Below are positions 7,229 to 15,650 of a DNA stretch of 42,273 nucleotides, in pieces. Below the pieces are notes generated by a model. That model did not search any database and had not been told where the DNA came from. It saw only the letters and a program-made list of their open reading frames with translations. The stretch spans positions 1 through 42,273 of the forward strand of contig DUON01000021.1 of assembly GCA_012838805.1 (NCBI GenBank), read 5' to 3'. Each line of letters begins with the position of its first letter. Positions within the stretch are counted from its first letter, which is position 1. Origin of the DNA: Clostridiales bacterium. Its GTDB lineage: Bacteria > Bacillota > Clostridia > Christensenellales > DTU072. Both the position numbers and the translations under genes were made by a program.

Positions 7229-8422
7229 TTATTCAATATCAACAAGCTTTATTTGGGAGACCTCAAAGTCTGAATTATCTTTAATTTCAATTATTGTTCC
7301 TCCCCTTTGCCAAGTGGACTTGTCGATGCCTGTATAAGCGACATAGTCAATGGACTTTCCATAGTTTAGTCTTATTCCTTTATAGGTTATGCCAAAGTCG
7401 TTCAAGTGGTCATGCCCGCAGAATATAGCTTTTGTGCTGTTTAGCTCAACCATTTTTTCAAAAATCTTTCCTCGATATACGGGAGCGTATACTTTCTCGC
7501 CGGGCTCTCCCGCTTGCCCAAAATGGTACTCTATCTCGTCGCTTTGGGGATTTTCCCTATAAAGTTGCCACGCATCCCCGAATTCGTTTACTGGAATATG
7601 GAAAAAAGCCAAAGAGGGAACAATCTCTTCAAGCTCATAGTAAGCGGATATCTTTTTAAGCTCTTGTTCGTACCATTCCACTTGGTCGTCATGAATATTG
7701 TCATAGGCAAAAAATTCATAGATTTTCCCTATATAAGAATTGGAATCTATCATGGTAAGAGAAGTGTTCAGCGTGCCGTCCTCGTTTTTTATATTGACAA
7801 AATAATTGCTAAGCCCTGTTATATCTTCAGGTCCTCTTTGATAGATACAGTTTTCAAAGCTCTCATATATTTCAGATATCTCTTCCAATTCGAAAAGGGA
7901 ATATACTTCGCTGTCATGGTTTCCAAAAGTAACCGCCCAAGGTATCTCAAAGCTGTCCAAAAGCGTACCCAATATCTGTGTCGCCCTTTTGTTGTTTATG
8001 GAACCCGTATGTATGGGAACGGGATACACCATATCCCCCGTAATGACTATCAGGTCAGGTTTTGTATATTCCACAAGCTTTTTTACGGCATTAAGGGCAA
8101 GCCTGTCAGTCTTTATGCTCAGCCAGCCTCCCCCTATATGTATATCCGTAAGCTGAAGTATCCTAAAGTCCTTATCCTTTTCTTTGGTAAAAGTCCAGTA
8201 TCCCAAATCGTCCTTTTGGGGTTTCAAACCGTTGTTCTGAACAGGCTTGGTCTCTTTCACCATAAGCATATTGGCGTTGGCGCCTACGGTGCCCACAATC
8301 GATGTCACGCCGATAAAAGCGAATATGACGGCTATTATTATGCCGATAACTTTTAACGCCGTATGACTGCGCTTGTTATAACGCTTGTACTCTTTGATAG
8401 CCTGTCTTTTTTGTCTATTCAT
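7229..8422 (-). CDS. Membrane-anchored metallophosphoesterase (calcineurin-like)
   Basis: The product is 397 residues from ATG 8422, which is preferred over ATG 8449 because AAAGGAGG lies seven bases upstream of it. A Lys/Arg-rich N-terminus is followed by one membrane helix (about 24-46), with the catalytic domain outside the cell. The dinuclear-metal motifs are all present: TDIHIGG (D93, H95), TGDM (G129-D130), GNHD (167-170), a FHIP segment and GHDH (336-339). Length and motif spacing resemble the SIA1/Dcr2-like or purple-acid-phosphatase-like branch. The substrate cannot be read from sequence; a phosphomonoester or wall-linked phosphate is possible. It has its own promoter and forms a single-gene unit between mgtE and the surface locus. 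Confidence 0.85.
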   Translation of the reverse strand: MNRQKRQAIKEYKRYNKRSHTALKVIGIIIAVIFAFIGVTSIVGTVGANANMLMVKETKPVQNNGLKPQKDDLGYWTFTKEKDKDFRILQLTDIHIGGGWLSIKTDRLALNAVKKLVEYTKPDLIVITGDMVYPVPIHTGSINNKRATQILGTLLDSFEIPWAVTFGNHDSEVYSLFELEEISEIYESFENCIYQRGPEDITGLSNYFVNIKNEDGTLNTSLTMIDSNSYIGKIYEFFAYDNIHDDQVEWYEQELKKISAYYELEEIVPSLAFFHIPVNEFGDAWQLYRENPQSDEIEYHFGQAGEPGEKVYAPVYRGKIFEKMVELNSTKAIFCGHDHLNDFGITYKGIRLNYGKSIDYVAYTGIDKSTWQRGGTIIEIKDNSDFEVSQIKLVDIE

Positions 8423-8453
8423 AAAGACGCCTCCTTTAGGATTAATCATACAT

Positions 8454-8482
8454 ATTATATATGATTATAGGCGAATTGGCAA
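8454..8482 (-). promoter_or_regulatory. Sigma-A type promoter for the metallophosphoesterase gene
   Basis: On the minus strand TTGCCA (8477-8482), 17 bases and TATAAT (8454-8459) precede the gene by about 32 bases. Confidence 0.7.
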
Positions 8483-8526
8483 GATTCAATGTTTGAATTT
8501 ATGCAACAAGAAATTAGTAAAATATA

Positions 8527-8559
8527 AAAGGGAAAACATCGGTTGGACATTTTCCCTTT
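8527..8559 (-). terminator. Intrinsic terminator after the 1671-residue surface lipoprotein
   Basis: AAAGGGAAAA (8527-8536) and TTTTCCCTTT (8550-8559) form a 10-bp stem with a 13-base loop. On the minus strand the stem is followed by TATATTTT. Confidence 0.65.
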
Positions 8560-8601
8560 CACTTCTTTAACAATTATGAAGTAGGTCGAAGCCAAAAGAC
8601 A

Positions 8602-11600
8602 TTATTTCTTTTTCTTCTTCTTTTTGGGGAGCACCCTTTGCACATATTTGGGTTTTTCCTCTTTGTCCACAAATTCCTCTTCATTGATTACATCCACTTT
8701 ATCGGTCTTTTGGACGGGGGTGATATCTAAGGATTTTTCGGTCTTAACCACATTCTCGCCTTTGACCTTTTTGGGATACTTTTTCCTTACTCTCTTGATA
8801 ATCACGACTAACACCGTAATGATTATTATCGCACCCAGAACGATAGAGGATACAAGAAGCCAGATATCTCCTCTTCTGAAAATCGGATTCTTTTCAGGCT
8901 CTTTTGGCGGTTCGGGGTCGTTGTCGCCGGGGTCGTTGTCGTCGTCATAAACATGGAATCCTATCGCGCTAAGCGCCCTTTCGTCTTCGTCCAGCTCGTC
9001 AAAAGCCCTCTTTGCTTCCAGATATTCCTCGCTGTCGATTTCGGCAAGCCTTACATTGTCGATGACCAGCATGCCTAATATCTTTTCGTCCTCCCCGTCT
9101 CCGCCAAGGTTAAAACGCCACTTGACGCTTTGGGTTATGGATTCGTTGTTGTAAATATACATCGTATACTGGCGGGACCGGTCAATACCCAAGTCTGAAG
9201 TGTTTATTTTTATCACATCGTATTCGTCGTCCGAACCCTTATACATGAATCTGAATTCCGCAAAGGTGTCTTCGTCAAGCAAGGTCTTTGCGTCAAATGT
9301 CAGCTTGTAATACTTGTTGTCGGATAGAACTCTTGAACTGGATAGAGTATAATGCTGACCGTTTTCCACAAGGTTGGACATGACAAGGGAATTGTATCCG
9401 CTCATTCTAATGAAGGTCGCCAAATCAAAGTCTTCGGGCATAAAGTCAGAGAACGGATCTGGATTTGTATCATTTCCGATAAGCCAGTGCGCATTGGTCA
9501 CATCTTGATAATTGTATACGCCATAAAGCCTTTCTTCGTCTTTAGTGGACCCGTCGGTAGCCCTTGCCCATGTATAGGCGTTAGGGGTATGCCCTCTATA
9601 AAAGCCTTCATTATATTCGCCGTCTTCATCAAATTCCTCTGTCTCGGTGTTTTCGGTATAGGAGTCAAAGGAGTCTGTGAGATAGCTCAAATTCTTATAT
9701 GCGAACTTGTTGTCATACACCATTTCATAGACATGGAAGACTTCGTTTTGCCCGTTAAGGAATTCGCCTTCCTCGCCGCCGAATTTGCTCTTTTCTTCAA
9801 ATTCTTCTTGAGTGAGCTCAATCACTTTGACATTGTCAAAGAAAATAGTACCTTTGGACAAGGCGTTTTCATCATACATCCTTGTGGAGTCTTCGTCCGT
9901 GCCAAGTCTGCCTCTGTCATACGGATTTCCCATAGAGAGTCTAAGCTTGATATTAGAGCTTTGTCCGCCGGTGACTACATAAAAACGATACTGCTTCCAT
10001 TCGCCTTGGGTATCTTGATTAATAAAACCTATATTCTCGTCTTTGGTCTCCAAAACTGCGCTTATGTCCTCAAATGAAATGCTTGCCCTCGCGCCGTTTA
10101 AGGTCTTGACCCAAACGCTTATCTCGTACCACTTGTTTGCGGAAAGGGACTTGCTCGCTGCGGTGACATTTGCTCTTATGTTATAATTGGATTCAATTAT
10201 AAGCATGGTCTTATAGGGGCTTACATAGTCGCTGTCCTCAAAGATGTCGGCGTATTCGCCATCGTTATAGGTCGTATAATTAATTGTGCCTATCTTGTAT
10301 TCTTTTTTATCTACTCCGTCGAATTCGTCAAATACCTCCGCAAGGCTGTCGTCGTCTTTTGCGGAGTTTTCTATGGTGTCGCTCCTTGTGCCAACGCCCT
10401 TGCCGGAGACCGCTTTTACTCCAAAGAAGCCTTTCGCCTTGCTTGTAATCCTAAAGCGATAGTGCCATTCCTCAGCGTCTCCCTCTCCCGCTATTCTATA
10501 AAGACCTGCTTGTGTGCTTGCATTAACAGTGGCGCTGGAGCCGGTGGGAACATATCCAATATAAAGGCTTTCCACATCCTCTTCCTCGCCCTCGTCATCA
10601 ATCTTAATCGTATTATAGATATAGACCTCATATCCGTCGGGTTTTTCCCCGTCGGCGTCCACTACATGCTTCCAAACTATATACTTATGCTCGTCGGTGT
10701 CATTGTCGTCGTATGTTTGGTTTTGAGTTTTTATCTCAATGGACGGCTTGTTATAGCCGTTCGTGGTTATATTCGCATCCGAAGGAATGCTCCAGCTGCT
10801 TGTGGGAGCTACGCCGATAAGGTCGCCAGTCTTATCGTCTATGGCGTCTTCTTTAATGTCTCCCAGGTCGATAGAGCCGAAATTGCCGTTGGTCACGCTG
10901 TTTGTCGAAGATGTAGAGGTGTTGGAGAAAGCATGGGACTTTGTCTTGTCTCCAGATTTATTGCTGGCATTGTATTCGCTGTATTTTATCTCTTTCAAGG
11001 TGATAGCTGAGATATGCAAAGCGCCTTTAACATATTTTTCGGTGTCAAACCTGTTGCCTGAACCCATATCAACTTTCAAGGATACAAGGTTGTTCTTAAG
11101 CGTATCGCCTTTAAGGTAGAACACCACTTCCTGCCACTCCTCGCTCTTAAATTCGCTTATGCTCGTGGCTTTTGCCATATCGTCCGCGCTGTCAGAGGCT
11201 TTGGACATCAGCATAATTTCAATACTTCCACCGCCCTCTAAGTTCTCTGTTCTTGCCCAGAAAGACAGTCTGTAACACTTGTTGGACAAAATCTCCCTAT
11301 TGTCTCTGAAATTGAGAATGGATGCGGTGAAATCGGTATTTTCCATAATCAAGAGGTTATAGAACCTGTCCACATCGTCAATTCTTATGGGGAAGCTCTC
11401 GTCGTCAACGATTCTGAAGTTCAAATATTCCTTGTCCTCTTGGGATACGCCTTTGGCAAGGCTCTTTTCCCAAAGGTCATCGTCTTCATCTTCAATTTCT
11501 TCGTCAAATCTTATATCCCCGGTGAAGTCTATAAGACCGCCGATATCCCAGTTTCCGCTTTCGATATCCTCTTGGGTAAACGGGCTGAGCTCTTGATAAT

Positions 11601-13617
11601 CCTTGCCGGCTTCAAAGCTCTTGCTTTCTATGATAGTGATATTATCAAAGAACACTCCGCCCAGCATCAGCGTGTCATAGTCGGCGTTGGAGCCCTCTCC
11701 AAACCAGAACTCAAGGTTGACCTTTCTGTCGGAGAGCTGATTTCCTCTTATATAAAAAGTAAGTTCTTGCCATACTCCCACATCGGTGGTTTTTTGCGCC
11801 TCTAAGTCTCCAGCACCGGTTATCCTAAACTCGGCTTTGGGCATGAGTTCGTAGCCGTCCTCGGTCATAACTGAGTTATTGTCTCTCCAAGTCCAGTACT
11901 TTTGCATATAGTCATTATATTTTTCGGTATATTCGGCGTTTTTCTTCTCGTAGTCTTCCCATTTCTTAGAAAGCTCCATAAGCTCTTCATAGAGGTCTTT
12001 CTCGTCCGAGTAGTTGGTCTCCAGACTTTCAAGGTCGACTGCATCGCTTTTTAAAAATTCCTTTCTCTCCTCACTCAAGCTGTCGATATACTCAAGAAGT
12101 GTCTCGTCTTCTATATCGTCAATCTCAATCTCGCCTTCAAATATCCGTCTATAATAGTATTCGGCTTGGGCAGTGTACATGGAGTCTTCCGCCTCGTCGA
12201 TTGCCTCTTGGGTAGGCTTGTCCTTGTCGGGTTCTGTGGGTTGGGTGCCCACTTCAGACTTGGGCGGTTCGGGTAAGTCTATGCTCCATACATAAGCCCA
12301 TACTTTTATTGTATAGAAATGGTTTTTCCTTATTAATAGCTGTTTTTTGCTGGTGAAGCCCGCTCCCGATAAATCATCATGGAATATCATAAGGGCTTTG
12401 TATTCGGGCAGTGAGCCGGCGACAGCCTCTCTTTCAGCAGTAAGGCGGAATATACCCTCGTTCGTCATAAAGTCTTCTCTGTCAGGAGCGATAAAGTCAA
12501 CCTTGTTGTGGTCTTTTTTATAAGTGTTGATAAACCTATCTTCGCCTTCCTCGCTTTCATCAAATCTATAAAGCTTGGACATATCCACTATGCCGGTGAA
12601 AGGTCTGTCCACCGGAGGTTTATTGGAAGTAAGCCCTTCCTTTCCCTCGACAAGGTTGTAATTGACAGTGTTTAGTGAAGAATTAGAACCGCTTCTGAAA
12701 GAATAGAAATAGTCGGGAGAAGAAGTCACTGAAAGTTCATTTTGCTGAACGAATTCCATATCGGGGAAAAGCATGGTCGTCTTTTGAACTTTATCGCCGG
12801 TTTGGGCGGAAGAATAGGTGTCGTGGCTTATTTCCGTACAGATGATATTATCAAAAAGAACAGCTCCTTTTGTGGAATATACATTGTCCTTTTTTTTAAC
12901 TGTTTGGGGACCGTGTCCCAGCCAAAGCCTTACTCTTATTGCCCTTGACTCATAGTTGCTGGATTCGATATAAACCTCGAATTTCTGCCACTTTCCCTCT
13001 GTGTTTATGCTTTTGAATTCAGCATAAACTGCTCCGTCTATAATAACCCATGCGCCTTTCTTGTCGCGATCTGCCTTGTCCACGTCGGTCATATCTATGT
13101 CCGTCAGAACGCTGAACTGAAGCCTATAATATTTGTTGGGGTCCAAATTGAAGTCAGATGTATTTTTATAAAAAAGCGAGCCCGCCTCATTAATGGACGC
13201 CAAAAGCAATGCGTTTGTGTCCTGCAAGGTGTCGGGATCGTCTTTTTCCGCGGGGGTCTCGGGGTCTACTCCGGGATACTCCAAAGTGTTGTTTTTGCTG
13301 AAAGTATTTCTATTGGCGTTAAAGAGTTCCTCGTCCTTAAGGTCGATTCCGCCATAGATTACCCCCTCCGACGCTCTGGTAAGAGAGCCTGAAGAAAGTT
13401 CCCAGCTGGCGACATTTTCTTTGATGTATCTTTGAGAACCCGTCGTATTGGAAATATCATAAAATGTGCCGTTAGTTATCAGTTGTGAACGGGCGACTGT
13501 CTCTTCCTCTTCGTCCCCGCCGTTCTCGTCCAGAATAGGCTCGTCGCAAGCGATTAAAGCAATCGCGAACACAAAAACCAAAAGCAATATAAACAAGGAA
13601 TATAAAGTTTTTTTCAT
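8602..13617 (-). CDS. Large surface lipoprotein with about five carbohydrate-binding-like domains and a C-terminal membrane helix
   Basis: The 1671-residue protein begins with a lipoprotein signal peptide (MKKTLYSLF, hydrophobic core, lipobox LIAC with Cys24). An acidic linker follows. About five beta-sandwich units then occur at roughly 45-265, 385-665, 690-877, 905-1268 and 1370-1528. Each ends in a strand like (I/V)FFDN(I/V)..IE and has a middle (K/N)KYY(R/K)L.F block followed by a W(Q/K).....FY(V/I) strand, a pattern typical of CBM4/9- or CBM22-like and galactose-binding modules. Domain 2 carries a charged helical insert (about 470-575) and domain 4 an Fn3-like insert (about 975-1080). 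A membrane helix (about 1584-1608) and a Lys-rich tail ending in seven Lys close the protein. It probably binds polysaccharide at the cell surface; no catalytic domain is visible. AGGTGG precedes the ATG. Confidence 0.8.
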   Translation of the reverse strand: MKKTLYSLFILLLVFVFAIALIACDEPILDENGGDEEEETVARSQLITNGTFYDISNTTGSQRYIKENVASWELSSGSLTRASEGVIYGGIDLKDEELFNANRNTFSKNNTLEYPGVDPETPAEKDDPDTLQDTNALLLASINEAGSLFYKNTSDFNLDPNKYYRLQFSVLTDIDMTDVDKADRDKKGAWVIIDGAVYAEFKSINTEGKWQKFEVYIESSNYESRAIRVRLWLGHGPQTVKKKDNVYSTKGAVLFDNIICTEISHDTYSSAQTGDKVQKTTMLFPDMEFVQQNELSVTSSPDYFYSFRSGSNSSLNTVNYNLVEGKEGLTSNKPPVDRPFTGIVDMSKLYRFDESEEGEDRFINTYKKDHNKVDFIAPDREDFMTNEGIFRLTAEREAVAGSLPEYKALMIFHDDLSGAGFTSKKQLLIRKNHFYTIKVWAYVWSIDLPEPPKSEVGTQPTEPDKDKPTQEAIDEAEDSMYTAQAEYYYRRIFEGEIEIDDIEDETLLEYIDSLSEERKEFLKSDAVDLESLETNYSDEKDLYEELMELSKKWEDYEKKNAEYTEKYNDYMQKYWTWRDNNSVMTEDGYELMPKAEFRITGAGDLEAQKTTDVGVWQELTFYIRGNQLSDRKVNLEFWFGEGSNADYDTLMLGGVFFDNITIIESKSFEAGKDYQELSPFTQEDIESGNWDIGGLIDFTGDIRFDEEIEDEDDDLWEKSLAKGVSQEDKEYLNFRIVDDESFPIRIDDVDRFYNLLIMENTDFTASILNFRDNREILSNKCYRLSFWARTENLEGGGSIEIMLMSKASDSADDMAKATSISEFKSEEWQEVVFYLKGDTLKNNLVSLKVDMGSGNRFDTEKYVKGALHISAITLKEIKYSEYNASNKSGDKTKSHAFSNTSTSSTNSVTNGNFGSIDLGDIKEDAIDDKTGDLIGVAPTSSWSIPSDANITTNGYNKPSIEIKTQNQTYDDNDTDEHKYIVWKHVVDADGEKPDGYEVYIYNTIKIDDEGEEEDVESLYIGYVPTGSSATVNASTQAGLYRIAGEGDAEEWHYRFRITSKAKGFFGVKAVSGKGVGTRSDTIENSAKDDDSLAEVFDEFDGVDKKEYKIGTINYTTYNDGEYADIFEDSDYVSPYKTMLIIESNYNIRANVTAASKSLSANKWYEISVWVKTLNGARASISFEDISAVLETKDENIGFINQDTQGEWKQYRFYVVTGGQSSNIKLRLSMGNPYDRGRLGTDEDSTRMYDENALSKGTIFFDNVKVIELTQEEFEEKSKFGGEEGEFLNGQNEVFHVYEMVYDNKFAYKNLSYLTDSFDSYTENTETEEFDEDGEYNEGFYRGHTPNAYTWARATDGSTKDEERLYGVYNYQDVTNAHWLIGNDTNPDPFSDFMPEDFDLATFIRMSGYNSLVMSNLVENGQHYTLSSSRVLSDNKYYKLTFDAKTLLDEDTFAEFRFMYKGSDDEYDVIKINTSDLGIDRSRQYTMYIYNNESITQSVKWRFNLGGDGEDEKILGMLVIDNVRLAEIDSEEYLEAKRAFDELDEDERALSAIGFHVYDDDNDPGDNDPEPPKEPEKNPIFRRGDIWLLVSSIVLGAIIIITVLVVIIKRVRKKYPKKVKGENVVKTEKSLDITPVQKTDKVDVINEEEFVDKEEKPKYVQRVLPKKKKKKK

Positions 13618-13676
13618 TCTACCACCTAGCGTATGGATTTATGCTTTTTTCTTGCATATGTTTATTATACTAATAA

Positions 13677-13705
13677 ATAATATCACAGTAGGAAAATAAA
13701 TTCAA
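13677..13705 (-). promoter_or_regulatory. Extended -10 promoter for the large lipoprotein gene
   Basis: On the minus strand TTGAAT (13700-13705), a 17-base spacer ending in TGa and TATTAT (13677-13682) form an extended -10 promoter. The leader would be about 55 bases. Confidence 0.55.
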
Positions 13706-13791
13706 CAATCTAACCATAAGTTATATCGTAATAAATAGGAATTTTAACCGCCTTTTTTCAAATCTTAAGTCATAATGATTTTTCCTTTGTT

Positions 13792-13834
13792 TTCCAAAAA
13801 ATATTTTGGAAGTGTCTTTCATACAATTTGTATG
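13792..13834. repeat. Two adjacent palindromes upstream of the lipoprotein promoter
   Basis: TTCCAAAA-AATA-TTTTGGAA (13792-13811) and CATACAA-T-TTGTATG (13820-13834) lie nine bases apart. The second has the size of a dimeric regulator operator. They sit about 90-130 bases upstream of the -35 box. Neither has a T tract suggesting termination. Confidence 0.4.
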
Positions 13835-13941
13835 ATAAAAAAACAAACTGAAAATAGTATTAAACAATAATTTTCATGCAAAAATTTCACTAAGGCAAGG
13901 CTTTCAAAATTAAAACAAATAGAAAATTTATTTATCCAAAG

Positions 13942-15621
13942 TCATTTTTTCTTGAATTTATTTTTTATAGGGGGTTTCGGGGTCTTTTTCTCGCTTGGTT
14001 TTGGTTGATTTTGATTATCTTTATCTTCGCATTTCTTAGCAACAGACTTGAAGATTTTTTTCCTAAGCAGAACAACGATAACTCCTATTGGTATAATCAA
14101 CAGCAAAAAGAGCCAGTACAGGTTATTTGAGCTTTCGTCCGTCTGAATGACAAGGTGCACTTTTTGGTGGGTGGACGGGACATAAACCTTCACCCAGCTT
14201 ACACCCTCGTCTATTTTTAGTTTACTGTACTGTTTTCCGCCCTCGGCTTGGGTTTCTAAGAGTGCCACAACTTTTTTATAGTTCTTTATGGGTATGGTAA
14301 TTTCAATTTCTTCTTCAAAATCGGTTTTCTGAATTTTCTTGATATCGCTAAGCGTCTTGATATCCAGCGCCAAAACAAAGTCGGCGTCTTGCATCTTAGC
14401 GGCCTCTAACAAAACATTGAAATTATGTCTTTTTAAGTCATATTCCGCAAAGGCAATTTGAAGTGTCGCCTTTTCACCTTTCACGGTATGAGTAAAGTTG
14501 GCTTCCTTAAAGTTTTCAACAACGATATCCCCGTCGAAATAGTTTGAATTTAATAATTCAACCTCAAAAAGCCTTTCGGCTTCCGCACACAGCCTTTGGG
14601 CTTCCATAACCTCAAGTTCGGCAGCCTTTACTGTCTCTTTGGAATTGTCTTTATCTAAACTTAAGAGTTGCCAGTCTATATATTTTTCCCTTAAGTTCTC
14701 AATAAGGTCGGCTCTATATTCCTCGGCATTTCTTAAGACCGTATCCACAGAAGAGATTCGGTTCAAAGTCTCTATATCTTTGTCTATCTTTATCACCCTG
14801 CCGAATGAATGATTGTCCACCTTGTCATACGCCTCAATCCAATATTCTCCCTTGACAGCTATAAGAGCTGCGTCAAGCATTGTGCTTGTGGAAAAAGAGG
14901 TATATTCCTTCACCGTCTCTTCCTCGCCGTCCACATTCCTATAAACCCTTACACTTTTTAATCCAGAATCGGCGCTTCTATAATCTTTTTGGGAATTCGA
15001 AGTCACCCTAAATTCAAACCTATATCCGTTGCCTACGAATACGGGATTGGGGTATAAATAGATGAAAGGCGGTGAAGAGTCTATCGAAGTGCAATAGATA
15101 AAATCGCTCTGTTCTACAAAAGCTTCTTGCGTTTCGCTATCCTTATAATGCACATCAATTTGAAAAGCCGCCCATTCATACATGGTTATTTCAAAATTGA
15201 GATTCCGTTTGCCATGCTGATTGAAAGAAATGCTGTCGTCCAGGAATTCCACAAGGACATTGTCCATTTCTTCGCCATTTTTGTCTTTGGCGAAGTCGTT
15301 TTCTATATTTCCGTCCTTGTCATAATAGATATCTTGATAATCATATACCTGATAAGCCGAAAATCGTATCTCTTCTATGGGAAAATTTATGTCCTCTTTG
15401 ATTGTGAACACATAAGTACAACCCTCTAAGGGGCTGAAATATGCCTTGTCTTCCTTAAGGGAATAGCTCCCGTCGCCCATTGTGTAATCGGAAGTTATGG
15501 TCGAGGCATAAGCTGTACGGCTTCCAACATTAAGATTTGCCTTTAATACCAAAGGCAAAACCATTAAAAACAATAATATTAATATTATCGGCAATCTTTT
15601 CTTTGTAAATTTTATCATCAT
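13942..15621 (-). CDS. Exported, C-terminally membrane-anchored surface protein
   Basis: I do not recognise a named family. The 559 residues start with a signal peptide (Lys/Arg-rich start, hydrophobic core at about 11-28, likely cleavage after AYAS near 41). The middle contains an Ig-like beta-rich region (about 190-285, with GLKSVRVYRN and GEYWIEAYDKVDNHS), then a helical, charged, possibly coiled-coil stretch (about 285-360) and a second beta-rich part up to about 497. A membrane helix (about 502-519) precedes a long basic Lys/Pro tail ending KNKFKKK. There is no LPXTG. It starts 29 bases after the stop of the giant MBG protein and lacks a clear ribosome site, which suggests co-transcription and translational coupling. 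It may be an accessory subunit of the giant protein; that is inference. Confidence 0.7.
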   Translation of the reverse strand: MMIKFTKKRLPIILILLFLMVLPLVLKANLNVGSRTAYASTITSDYTMGDGSYSLKEDKAYFSPLEGCTYVFTIKEDINFPIEEIRFSAYQVYDYQDIYYDKDGNIENDFAKDKNGEEMDNVLVEFLDDSISFNQHGKRNLNFEITMYEWAAFQIDVHYKDSETQEAFVEQSDFIYCTSIDSSPPFIYLYPNPVFVGNGYRFEFRVTSNSQKDYRSADSGLKSVRVYRNVDGEEETVKEYTSFSTSTMLDAALIAVKGEYWIEAYDKVDNHSFGRVIKIDKDIETLNRISSVDTVLRNAEEYRADLIENLREKYIDWQLLSLDKDNSKETVKAAELEVMEAQRLCAEAERLFEVELLNSNYFDGDIVVENFKEANFTHTVKGEKATLQIAFAEYDLKRHNFNVLLEAAKMQDADFVLALDIKTLSDIKKIQKTDFEEEIEITIPIKNYKKVVALLETQAEGGKQYSKLKIDEGVSWVKVYVPSTHQKVHLVIQTDESSNNLYWLFLLLIIPIGVIVVLLRKKIFKSVAKKCEDKDNQNQPKPSEKKTPKPPIKNKFKKK

Positions 15622-15650
15622 AATCTTAGGTTATATAACTTGGCTTAATT

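Larger units (their letters stand above)
13618..13941. other. 324-bp intergenic region between two surface-protein genes
   Basis: This AT-rich spacer contains the promoter of the downstream gene (13677-13705), an 8-bp inverted repeat (13792-13811) and a 15-bp palindrome (13820-13834). I see no ORF with a ribosome site and no clear terminator behind the 559-residue gene. Confidence 0.6.

Noticed and set aside
7514..8356. 280-codon open frame on the plus strand
   Set aside because: It is antisense to the metallophosphoesterase, whose catalytic motifs are intact, and has no supporting signal.
9352..10077. 241-codon open frame on the plus strand
   Set aside because: Antisense to the large lipoprotein, composition unlike a real protein, no ribosome site.
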